A stretch of 64,000 nucleotides of DNA. Source: Saprospiraceae bacterium (GTDB lineage: Bacteria > Bacteroidota > Bacteroidia > Chitinophagales > Saprospiraceae). The position numbers and the translations under genes are program-made. How positions within the stretch are numbered: the first letter of the stretch is position 1; the number at the start of each line of letters is the position of its first letter. Of the stretch, positions 53,911 to 62,200 are shown piece after piece. Under the pieces are notes generated by a model, which worked only from the letters and a program-made list of their open reading frames with translations, did not search any database and was not told the origin of the DNA. The stretch lies in contig JALHQW010000012.1 in NCBI GenBank assembly GCA_022841745.1, forward strand, positions 62,001 to 126,000. Reading direction: 5' to 3'.

Positions 53911-55104
53911 TCATTCGCCCACCAGTTTTAGATCCCACTGGTTACTTTTATCAATTATCTTGTAGTTATGGCTATGCCCCAGGGCATAATTTCCGTCCCA
54001 TTTGCAGTCCCAAGCACCGTTTGTCCAGATGCACTCCCAGAGATAGCAGCTATTGCTGGCCAGGTAGGCGGGCATCTCAATTGTTTGTCCTGAGTGAATC
54101 AACACCGATGTGCCATTCAAGTTGAAAGTGACATCACCACAGGCTGAGGTGTTGCGGATTTTGATTTTACCAGGGAATATGGGGATGGTAACGTACAACT
54201 CTTTGGCAATGGAGGGAAACAGTGAGTAAGAGATGTAGAAAAAACCCTGGTCGTGCGTCCAGTTACCCCATGAATTTTGGACAATTAGTCGTTGGTTGGA
54301 GTCATCATAACCAACGATAGTTACAGCATGGCCACCTTGATTGTCAGCAGATTTGCTCACATAGGTGTAGGGATAGTTAAAGGTCTGGTTGATGAAGTTG
54401 TTGTTCACGTCAAAAGCCAACATCACTGGGTAGCCCAAATTCAATAGGTTTTTAACGGCACTGACGGTTTTGGCCACCGTATTCCAAGAAGCGATTTTGC
54501 CAATGGCTCCCTGTGAAATCTGGGTGGAATTTGGCTGAGTAGAACAGCCGTTGGCATCGCTGTAAGGCATTTGCGACCAAGAGCATACACCTTTGGTTTT
54601 CATAAAATTAAAAACATTGCCCAAATATGCGCCAGCTACGTTGCAGGCACCTGGGGCTTTGGTTGAGTTGTAGATGTACTCTGGGCTTCTAAGTGCCTGC
54701 TCATTTGTATAGCTCCAATTGTTGAACACACTGGCATAGTAGCTGCTGACGCAGTAGGCCGCCGCAAAAGCCGTACAAGAACCTTCCCCTCCCTGACTGC
54801 GAACGGGGGGCGTATTCAGTTTTTTGTAGCCACTCCTTTCAGAAACTTCATCTCCTGCAATTGAACTGATTTCAGCAATATCAACTTGGGGCAACGTTGA
54901 GTATTCCACTGAATCCATAAACAGAACACCTCCCAGTTTTAAGGAGTCAATATTGATTGATGCGTCCAATCCAGCTTCTTCAGCATCGGTTGTTATTTCA
55001 TTTTGGGGTTTTTCTGCACTGCCGACACTTTCTTTTTGGCAAGAGATAAAGGCAAGGCTAAACATGGTGACCAAGGCGGTTAGTAAAAAATGATGCTTCT
55101 TCAT
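53911..55104 (-). CDS. Papain-like (C1A) cysteine protease lipoprotein
   Basis: 397 residues. The lipoprotein signal MKKHHFLLTALVTMFSLAFISC has its lipobox cysteine at 22. A propeptide-like region (about 25-90) precedes the papain domain. PPVRSQGGEGSCTAFAAAY gives the oxyanion glutamine and Cys110, GGHAVTIVGYDD gives His259 and QNSWGNW gives Asn277, so the triad is complete. The usual WGSCW helix start is altered to EGSCTAF. A 95-residue C-terminal domain (NTSACGDVTFNLNGTSVLIHSGQTIEMPA, then CYLWECIWTNGAWDCKWDG) could be a binding module. It is transcribed from regulon site B. It probably acts on the outer side of the cell envelope. Confidence 0.92.
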   Translation of the reverse strand: MKKHHFLLTALVTMFSLAFISCQKESVGSAEKPQNEITTDAEEAGLDASINIDSLKLGGVLFMDSVEYSTLPQVDIAEISSIAGDEVSERSGYKKLNTPPVRSQGGEGSCTAFAAAYCVSSYYASVFNNWSYTNEQALRSPEYIYNSTKAPGACNVAGAYLGNVFNFMKTKGVCSWSQMPYSDANGCSTQPNSTQISQGAIGKIASWNTVAKTVSAVKNLLNLGYPVMLAFDVNNNFINQTFNYPYTYVSKSADNQGGHAVTIVGYDDSNQRLIVQNSWGNWTHDQGFFYISYSLFPSIAKELYVTIPIFPGKIKIRNTSACGDVTFNLNGTSVLIHSGQTIEMPAYLASNSCYLWECIWTNGAWDCKWDGNYALGHSHNYKIIDKSNQWDLKLVGE

Positions 55105-55189
55105 GATTAAAATATTGGTTCAATTAGCCTACTCTTCCGGTTTTCAGCATCCCCGCCGTACTCTTGAGGTCATTTAGCCTCGGATTTTC

Positions 55190-55257
55190 CGGTTGCTCCG
55201 CAAGCATCGTTATTGTTGCTTACGTTGGTATGTACCTGCACGGTTTGCCTTGTTATC
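55190..55257 (-). promoter_or_regulatory. ECF-like promoter site B with structured leader
   Basis: GATAACA (55251-55257), 14 bases, GGTACATAC (55228-55236). The leader continues GTAAGCAACAATAACGA, then TGCTTGCGG, which could fold into a GTAAGCA/TGCTTGC stem. It lies 124 bp upstream of the ATG at 55104. Confidence 0.7.
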
Positions 55258-55305
55258 AATTCCAAGAAAAAATTTTGAAAACTATTTTGACTCCGGCGAT
55301 TCTTT

Positions 55306-55587
55306 TCAAAACCAAATTTGAATCCGAATCAACTGCTTCTTTTTGAGCCTGAAACATGCCCGTGCCTTATGGCCCATGAATGGGATATTTAATTTTGAGA
55401 TTACCTCCTTTATATTTAGCGAATTGCTGTTGTGGGAGTTTTTTGACAATCCAGCCATTGGCATTACTGCGCTAGTTGGCCAAACTGAAATAGAGACGCC
55501 ACTAAGGTAAAACCCCGTTTTATGCTGCGCTTGGATGCCATTCATTACTGCAAAAACCGTAACCAAAAGCAATATCAACTTTTTCAT
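55306..55587 (-). CDS. Small secreted protein of the regulon
   Basis: 93 residues. A clear signal peptide (MKKLILLLVTVFAVMNGIQAQ) is followed by a mature part of 72 residues (HKTGFYLSGVSISVWPTSAVMP ... FMGHKARACFRLKKKQLIRIQIWF) with a basic end and one cysteine. No family is recognised, and it may be the truncated front of a longer protein, because the last 15 residues look unlike a natural C-terminus. It is supported as an expressed gene mainly by a good ECF-like promoter (site J) 21 bp upstream. Confidence 0.5.
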   Translation of the reverse strand: MKKLILLLVTVFAVMNGIQAQHKTGFYLSGVSISVWPTSAVMPMAGLSKNSHNSNSLNIKEVISKLNIPFMGHKARACFRLKKKQLIRIQIWF

Positions 55588-55607
55588 GAATCAGGTTTAT
55601 TTTATGG

Positions 55608-55637
55608 ATATGTTCCTGATTTTAGGCTTATGTTATC
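55608..55637 (-). promoter_or_regulatory. ECF-like promoter site J
   Basis: GATAACA, 14 bases, GGAACATAT. It lies 21 bp upstream of the ATG at 55587. Confidence 0.6.
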
Positions 55638-55666
55638 TGACCGGGAAAAAATGGATTCTGGAAAAT

Positions 55667-55894
55667 AAACATGAATCATCCCGAATTTTGAGCGAAGCAG
55701 TGATTCAAAAAATGGCTTTTCGGTGGTTTTGCTAAGCGAAACCACCGAAAACCTATAAATAATATGGGCGGTGGCATCTAAGATGCCGCCGCCCATATTA
55801 TTTATGGTTGTAATCGGCTGATTTTCCCCAGAAAATCAGCCGATTACAACCAATCTGATTGCCACCAATTGAAAATTCGGGATGATTCATGTTT
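55667..55894. repeat. Nested palindromes: three hairpins inside a 23-bp inverted repeat
   Basis: Perfect outer arms 55667-55689 and 55872-55894 (AAACATGAATCATCC start) enclose three stems. Stem 1 is 55717-55729 with 55739-55751 (13 bp). Stem 2 is 55757-55777 with 55783-55803 (21 bp, one mismatch, loop CTAAG). Stem 3 is 55806-55826 with 55831-55851 (21 bp). The whole would fold as a cloverleaf on either strand. No coding potential was seen. It could be a mobile miniature element, a structured RNA or a compound terminator after the gene at 56081. Confidence 0.8.
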
Positions 55895-55929
55895 CAGCGT
55901 TAAATTTCACACCTGCTGTACGCTACGCA

Positions 55930-56009
55930 AATAGGTCTTGTGCAAATGAACCTTTTAGAAACCCTTATAAACCTCATCAACGCAGCTTGGTATTTGCACA
56001 AAACCTATT
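55930..56009. repeat. Short interspersed inverted-repeat element, copy 2
   Basis: Ends AATAGGTCTTGTGCAAAT (55930-55947) and ATTTGCACAAAACCTATT (55992-56009) are inverted repeats with one mismatch. ACCTCATCAAC lies inside, and AGTGTGCAGTATAGG follows. It corresponds to 42961-43034 in arms, inner word and right flank. Confidence 0.6.
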
Positions 56010-56080
56010 AGTGTGCAGTATAGGTTCCCCTTCAGGGGTCAGGGGCAATGCCACGAGGAAACCTTTAAACACACCCACTA

Positions 56081-57181
56081 TCATCTCCTGTCCCGCTCCC
56101 AATCCCAGAGGATTTTTTCCATGACCTCCGTTTCCTGCATGGATGGATATTTCCTTTGGTAGAAACTGATATTGTCCGTCATTCGGCTTCGGTTGCCCAT
56201 GAACATATTGAGCAGTTTCCCCTCCAGCTCCGAATTTCTGGATGAAACGCCCAATGTTTCTGGCACTGAACTTCGAAGCATTTTTACATGGTTTGCTAAC
56301 ATCTGATAATCTCCGTCATCGAGATAGCCAAAACGAAGTGCTTTTCCATTTGGGGAATTGATTTTGTTTCTCCAATAGCCTTGAAGATAGATGTCGCCAA
56401 AACCCAGCACGAACATGCAAACATCGGTCATGCGCTCATTGTCCAATGTATCTGCTTTTCGAATACCCGAACTTTCGAGTACATAGTGGCAAAGCTCATG
56501 GGCAAGAATGGAAAGGGATGACTGTTTGTCATACTTGTAAGCTTGGTCTATGGTAATCGTCACCCAACCTTCTCCATCCACCTTAAATTGTCCAGCAGTG
56601 TTGATTGGCGTAAGGTCATAAACCACATATGGCGTAAGTAAAGGCACATTGAAAAGCGGTGCCACCCTGGCTGCATGGCGGAGCATCTTTGCCGCCGCTT
56701 CTTCGAGGCTCAAGGGCATGAGCTGCACATGATGCAAGATGAAATTCGTTTCAGCATGCGCTGGAGTGTCTTTCCATCCTTGCTGTATCAGCGCCAGCAT
56801 CGTCTTTTTCAAAGGCGCTTGTGGATAGGTGGTTATCTTGTTAACGGAGCGGGTTACAGGTGATGCTGCCACGTTCGGTGCTTGGTGCAGAAAAGGCTGG
56901 TACCCATTGCCATGGATGGCCGAGGCTTGATTGGCTCGCCCAGCAGCGCCATTCTTGGCTGTCTGATTTTTATCATTCGCTGGGGCCAACGTTCTAAACT
57001 GCCCCCAGGTGAAAATGCGCTGCCAAAGCAGCTTGAGCAACAGCAGCCACCATAAAGGGTTGGCTGGTTCTTCCCAGTTGATATAGTGGACTTCGCCGCA
57101 GGCACAGCCAAAAGCGATGCCCCGCCGGGAAGCACGATGGGCTTTGATGGTGCCGCAAGGGTATTGATGAACTTTGAACAT
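56081..57181 (-). CDS. HExxH metallopeptidase-like protein with N-terminal membrane helix
   Basis: 366 residues. The first 30 residues (MFKVHQYPCGTIKAH ... GIAFGCACGEVHYINW) contain four Cys/His pairs that could form a small zinc knuckle. A hydrophobic stretch (PLWWLLLLKLLWQRIF) is next, then a disordered linker (about 65-115). The catalytic part (about 120-310) has VTITIDQAYKYDKQSSLSILAHELCHYVLE with His228 of HExxH, and DTLDNERMTDVCMFVLGFGDIYL as the probable third-ligand region. I know no characterised homologue; the layout resembles bacterial domains that look like a degraded M48 or DUF955-type (ImmA-like) peptidase. It is expressed from regulon site F, only 16 bp upstream of the start. 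Confidence 0.78.
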   Translation of the reverse strand: MFKVHQYPCGTIKAHRASRRGIAFGCACGEVHYINWEEPANPLWWLLLLKLLWQRIFTWGQFRTLAPANDKNQTAKNGAAGRANQASAIHGNGYQPFLHQAPNVAASPVTRSVNKITTYPQAPLKKTMLALIQQGWKDTPAHAETNFILHHVQLMPLSLEEAAAKMLRHAARVAPLFNVPLLTPYVVYDLTPINTAGQFKVDGEGWVTITIDQAYKYDKQSSLSILAHELCHYVLESSGIRKADTLDNERMTDVCMFVLGFGDIYLQGYWRNKINSPNGKALRFGYLDDGDYQMLANHVKMLRSSVPETLGVSSRNSELEGKLLNMFMGNRSRMTDNISFYQRKYPSMQETEVMEKILWDWERDRR

Positions 57182-57196
57182 GGTGGCTATTTTTAG

Positions 57197-57226
57197 GTAA
57201 GTGCCAGATTTGAAAGCTTTGTTATC
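57197..57226 (-). promoter_or_regulatory. ECF-like promoter site F
   Basis: GATAACA, 14 bases, GGCACTTAC (seven of nine to the GGTACATAC form). It lies 16 bp upstream of the ATG at 57181. Confidence 0.55.
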
Positions 57227-57267
57227 GTTTCGGTGAAAAAATCCGTGAATGCGATTAAACTGCTCAG

Positions 57268-57570
57268 ATGAGCCTCACAGAAATCCAACTGGCCGTGCTC
57301 TCCGCCTGCGAGACCGGCCTCGGCGATATACAAGGCTCGGAAGGTGTGATGGGCCTACAGCGCTCCCTGAAGATGGCGGGGGCAGAGAAGCTCATCGTCA
57401 GCCTATGGTCAGTTCCCGATAAGGAGTCGGCGGTGTTCATGGAGACGTTCTACACCAAATGGCTGGCGGAGGGCAAGGAAATCCGGGATGCGTTTTACGA
57501 GACGCAGCAATGGATGCGGAAACGGTACTAAGACCCGTTTGTATAGGCGGGGTTTGTGCTGGTGGAGTAA
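57268..57570 (+). pseudogene. Broken C-terminal cassette of a CHAT protease
   Basis: From LAVLSACETGLGDIQG onward the translation is nearly identical to the last 96 residues of both intact CHAT proteins, including the catalytic cysteine. A lysine codon is changed to TAA (57529-57531) and a tryptophan codon to TAG, yet the match continues to the final VLVE and stop at 57570. The histidine half of the active site and all TPRs are missing. At the left end the match begins near 57275, directly after the promoter region of the divergent gene at 57181. Confidence 0.85.
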
Positions 57571-57925
57571 TATGAAGGATTTTTATTGGGATGACTTTTT
57601 CCAAAAAGCCATCCCAATAATATCCAGAGCAATTACTTATTTTTCAATACTTCATCTCCCATACCCGGCAGAACTTCCGATTTGTCTCGTGCATAAGGGG
57701 GAAATTGTCCGTGCCGGATATCATCCCCCTGGAAAGGCACAGAGTAGTGCGTTTTTGAAAGGAAACTGGTCTTATCCTCGACCTGTTTTTTCTCGGTGAT
57801 GCCCGGGTGCAAGCCATCTGTTGCCTTAACGATGCAATTATAAACAGCATATTCTATAAAAGCTGTTAAGCCCGGAAGCTGAACAAATCAACTCCGGGCT
57901 TCACGAAATATCAATTATCATAACG
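57571..57925. other. Gene-free stretch after the CHAT remnant
   Basis: No gene is supported. A 9-bp inverted repeat (AAGCCCGGA at 57868-57876, TCCGGGCTT at 57893-57901) lies just downstream of the stop of the small lipoprotein at 57926 and may be its terminator, followed on the minus strand by GCTTTTAT. A small inverted repeat around 57588-57620 (GGGATG and CATCCC, both near TTTTT) may end the remnant. Confidence 0.5.
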
Positions 57926-58201
57926 TCACTGCTTTTTGAGCTTATAGGGAGACGAGGAACTTGTTGGAGAACGGCTAGTTTGGGTAGCTGGCTTATATGT
58001 AGGAGCTTCTTGAAAATTGATAACAGGAGTGGGTACCCTTTCGTTTGGGTCATATAGGTATCCGCTGCCATAATCAGTTGTCGGACTGCTATTATAAGGA
58101 TACTGAGCTGCGACCTCCGCTAACATGGATAGTGTTTCACAAGATGCAAAAAGTGTAGTGGCAGCAATAAACATGGCTATTTTAAAGAATTTCTTTTTCA
58201 T
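57926..58201 (-). CDS. Small lipoprotein
   Basis: 91 residues. MKKKFFKIAMFIAATTLFASC is a lipoprotein signal with cysteine 21 as the acylation site. The remaining 70 residues are low complexity, rich in Ser, Thr, Pro and Tyr (YPYNSSPTTDYGSGYLYDPNERVPTP), ending in a basic KLKKQ. No domain is recognised. It follows the lipoprotein gene at 58262 after 60 bp on the same strand and probably shares its transcript from site C. Confidence 0.7.
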   Translation of the reverse strand: MKKKFFKIAMFIAATTLFASCETLSMLAEVAAQYPYNSSPTTDYGSGYLYDPNERVPTPVINFQEAPTYKPATQTSRSPTSSSSPYKLKKQ

Positions 58202-58261
58202 GGCAAATCAATTGAATGGTTGAGAACTAGGATGAAGGTGGTTTTTGGGGCGTCCATAGGA

Positions 58262-59023
58262 CTAGTTTTTGATGCTCAAACGGTTCTTCAGGTGCTTTTC
58301 GAAATGCTGTACCGAGCGCAGTTCACGGTAGTTCTCAGCCGTAGTGCCGCTGTGCAGTTGCTCAATCGGGGAAGCAGAACGGTCTTCCAAAGCTTCACCA
58401 GATTTTTCGGTATTTTTGCCAACCTTTACAACAAGTTTTTCCGAACCGCCACCATTGGTAAATCCATCGTAATCATATTCATCCGGCGAGAAAAGGTTGT
58501 TGGAATAGGAGTGTTCTGAAACCTCACGGCTATGGTTGGCATCGAAGCTGAAAAAATAGCTGCCCTCCTTCTTCACCCTCATTTTGGTAGCAGCAATCGT
58601 ATAGCCTCCGTTGGCAATTGGCGGGGTGTGTGCCCAGTTAAGCGTTTCATCGGAGGATTGGCCATCATTCCCATAATACGCCAATCTAGGGAGTGTATTG
58701 GTTGAAGGCGCATCACTGCCCTCCTCGCAGAGGGTATTCAAAAAACTATTGAAAACCACTACCGCAATTTCAAGTTCGTCTCCCTCCTGAATACCCCAGA
58801 TTGGCTCCTCGTCGCTAAAAAACGTTTCACCTGTCCGCTCATTGGTAATCAGTAGATTCTCATGGTCATAGGCATTGTCAACTGTCACGGCCAACGGGAT
58901 GAGCAAGTCGCATACCCGCTTGATTTGGCAGGCGGCCTCTGGGTTTTCAAACAGGTCCTCGCAGGCGGTGAAGCCCATCATCATAATAACCAAAACTGTT
59001 GCAGAAATGAGTTGCTTTTTCAT
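58262..59023 (-). CDS. Lipoprotein of unknown function
   Basis: 253 residues. MKKQLISATVLVIMMMGFTAC is a lipoprotein signal. The mature part looks like a beta-rich domain (about 45-185; DLLIPLAVTVDNAYDHENLLITNERTG, then GGYTIAATKMRVKKEGSYFFSFDANHS) of the type found in CARDB-like or fibronectin-like ligand modules. A charged, Ser/Glu-rich tail follows, reading LRSVQHFEKHLKNRLSIKN. No catalytic motif is visible. Its promoter is regulon site C with the conserved structured leader. It is divergent from the WD40-caspase gene, which suggests it is a partner or target of it; that is inference. Confidence 0.75.
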   Translation of the reverse strand: MKKQLISATVLVIMMMGFTACEDLFENPEAACQIKRVCDLLIPLAVTVDNAYDHENLLITNERTGETFFSDEEPIWGIQEGDELEIAVVVFNSFLNTLCEEGSDAPSTNTLPRLAYYGNDGQSSDETLNWAHTPPIANGGYTIAATKMRVKKEGSYFFSFDANHSREVSEHSYSNNLFSPDEYDYDGFTNGGGSEKLVVKVGKNTEKSGEALEDRSASPIEQLHSGTTAENYRELRSVQHFEKHLKNRLSIKN

Positions 59024-59049
59024 GACGTTAATTTTAATAGTGAAAATTG

Positions 59050-59126
59050 ATGTTTATTTCAAGCAATTTTGAAGTTCTTCATCGTTGCTTACAGCCGTAT
59101 GTACCGACTACTTCTCCCCTGTTATC
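59050..59126 (-). promoter_or_regulatory. ECF-like promoter site C with structured leader
   Basis: GATAACA (59120-59126), 14 bases, GGTACATAC (59097-59105). The leader reads GTAAGCAACGATGAAG, then CTTCAAAATTGCTTG, which can fold as AAGCAA/TTGCTT with an inner GAAG/CTTC pair. It lies 74 bp upstream of the ATG at 59023. Confidence 0.7.
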
Positions 59127-59205
59127 AGGTTTGGAAAAAAAACTTCAAAAAAAAAATTACCCCCCCTTGCCTCCAAAGGACAATGAAATATTCAGCCTTG
59201 CTGTT

Positions 59206-59213
59206 TACCTTTG
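59206..59213 (+). promoter_or_regulatory. -7 element of the WD40-caspase gene
   Basis: TACCTTTG is an exact TAnnTTTG match, 65 bases before the ATG. The leader contains GTTTAACC and TAAAATCA, also seen before the CHAT genes. Confidence 0.5.
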
Positions 59214-59277
59214 AGAAGATGATGTTTATGGACGCTACCATCGTCGTCGTTTAACCTGTGTAAAATCAAAGCTGTCT

Positions 59278-62200
59278 ATGAAAAAAATTTGGCTGTTTAC
59301 TTTTTGGGTGGGAGTGGCAGTGGCTGCTTGGGGGCAGAGGGCGGAGTTGGTGCTGCCGATTGGAATTGATGGTCTGGTAAGTTCCCTTGAATTTAGCCCA
59401 GATAGGAGATGGTTAATTGCCGCAGCGGGTGGAAGGATTTTCATTATTGACTCAAAAAATGGACAAATCCTTCATATCTTAAAGGATAAGGATGATTACA
59501 TTGATGGATTTTCCCTGCATCCCAAGGGCCGACTAATAGCAGTTCAAAAGTCTTTCTCAGTTGAAATATTGGACTTAAGCACCTATGAAAAAATTACCGT
59601 CCTTAGTGATACTTGCCAAATCAGTTCGGCAAAGTTTAGTAAAAGTGGAGATTTACTTTTAACAACCAACGAATGCAATATATTTAAGGAGAACGAAATC
59701 ACTCTTATCACATCTTCTGTGAAAATATGGGAAGTAAGCAGTGGAAAAAACATAAACACAATCGTTGATTACCCAAATATCACTGCTGCTAGTTTCTCTA
59801 TTGATGAAACATCCATCATTACAGCAAAGGCTGATGGCAATATAGCAGCATGGAATTTGAAAAAAGAACAGGTAGAAATTTCTTCACCTCACACGAGACC
59901 AGTAAGAGATATAAATTGTGCAAACGACGGCGTACATTTTGCTACCGCTGGTTTCGACAATTATGCTGTAATATTTAAACTTTCTGACAAAAAGAATATT
60001 TCGAAATTTGAATTAGGTGATAGGGTAAATAATGTAATGTTTAGCCCTGACTCCAAAATGCTTGGCGCTGTAAGTTCCGATAGCACAGCGAGAATTTGGG
60101 ATGTTGCGTCTGGCAAATTGTTGTTTAAAATATATCTGCCTACATGGCTAAAAAGTATTTCTTTCAGCCCAGATGGAAAATATTTTGCTCTTGGTGGCGT
60201 GGATTTGCTTAATGTTTATGAAACTTCTAGTGGTAATCAAACCCTATCTATAGCGTCACATGTTTCAGCTTGTAATCAAGCTAGTTTCAATAGAAAGGCT
60301 ACAAAGTTAGTAGTTGCAAGTCAAGATGGAATAGGCAGGATATGGAACCTAGAAGTGGGTTCAACGCTACAAGCCCTCAAAGGACACACTGATGAAATTC
60401 GAACTGCCCTTTTCAACCCAAGTGAATCCCAAATTGTAACCGCTAGCCAAGATAGTACAATTAAAATTTGGGATGTAAATACCGGAGGCTTATTGGCAAA
60501 CTTTAAAAGAGGATGGACAAATTCTTGCTCAATTTCTCCATCGGGGAATAATATTTTTGTTTCAAGTAGTATATCAGCCGACGCTTTAGATTATCAAAGT
60601 GGAAGCGTAGTCAAAAGCTTCGAAGGGCATTCAACTGGAACATGGACGGCTGTGCTGAATTCAAATGAAAATTTATTAGTAACTTCAAGCTGGGACAGCA
60701 CTGCTATTATATGGGATTTTCATTCCGGAGATGTTCTTCACAAATTAATTGGAGACCATTGGTGTGTTAATTCAGCTATTTTTAGTCCAGATAGTTATTA
60801 TGTGGTTACTGCCAGTCAAGATGGGGTAGTTAGAATATGGGAAACCAATACAGGCAATCTGGTTGATACACTCTTAGGCAAATCATTTATTGACGTCTCG
60901 TTTAACCCAGATGGACAATTTTTAGCTGCATGTGATAATGATGGTTCTATTTACATCTGGAATTTTAATGACAAAAGTCTAATTAAAATATGGAGAGGAC
61001 ATCTTCCTGGGCATGGCGTCTCATCAATTAGGTTTAGTTCAGACGGGAAACTTTTATTGACTGCCGGCGACTATACTACTAGAATATGGGAAACCTCCTC
61101 CGGGAGGGAACTCGTTACCCTAACAGCCCTCGACAGCGCCGACTGGGTCGTCACCACGCCCTCCGGCCTCTTCGATGCCTCGCCCGGCGCCATGAAGCTG
61201 CTCTACTATGTCGTCAACACCCCCGACGACGAGGAGTCCCCCTGGAACGTCATTGAACTGGAGCAGCTCAAAGAGCGCTACTATGAGCCGGGGCTGCTCT
61301 CCAAGGCCCTTGGCTACACCTCCGAGCCACTGCGCAGCGTCGAAACTTTTGGTGAGGTGAAGCTGCACCCGTCCGCCAAGGTCTCGGCGGTGGACAGCAC
61401 TGGGGCTATCACCATCCGCTTGAAGAACAAGGGAGGGGGAATAGGCAAGGTGCATATCTTCATCAACGAAAAAGAGGTGGAGAGCGATGCCCGCCCCGCC
61501 GGGTTCGATGACCAGTCCGATAGCCTGACCATCCGTTTCGATTTGAGGGAATTGCCCTATTTCCTGGCCGATTTTGACAACAAGGTAGAGGTGCGGGCCG
61601 AGAACTCGGAAGGCTACCTGCTTGGCCGGGGAACCGGCGTCAGTTACAGCCCGGCGGGCATTCGTCCGTCAACTGAGGAGCCGCCAAAGCTCTACCTGCT
61701 CTCCTGTGGCGTGTCGGACTACACTGGCACCGAGATTGACCTGCGGTATGCCGCCAAGGATGCCACCGATATGGCTGCTGCCCTCAAACAAGGAGGGAAG
61801 AGCCTTTTTGGAGCAAGCGCTACCAAGGAATGGCTGCTCACCGACCAGCAGTCCGCCGATACCCTGAGGCCCACGCTGGCGAACCTTCGCAGGGCCTTTG
61901 AGGAGATTGGCCGACAGGCAAAGGCGCAGGACGTGGTGGCCGTTTACCTGGCCGGCCACGGCATCAACTGGGGCGGCCAGGACGGCGATTTCTACTACCT
62001 CACCCAGGACGCCTACACCGCCAACCCGGATGCTTACAACGATCCGGCCATCCGGCAAAATGCCACCATCAGCAGCCGGGAACTTACGGAGCTGTTCAAA
62101 AAGATACCCGCATTGAAGCAAGTGCTCATCATTGATGCATGCGCCTCCGGCAAGGCGGGCGAGAAGATGGAAAACCTGCTGGCACAGCGGAACGTCCCCT

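Noticed and set aside
55164-55346. Small plus-strand ORF in the 55-kb gap
   Set aside because: It overlaps regulon site B and its conserved leader on the other strand and shows no coding features.
57268-57531. Small intact gene encoding an 87-residue CHAT-like protein
   Set aside because: The match to intact CHAT genes continues past the stop for another 13 codons with a second nonsense codon, so it is a broken remnant.
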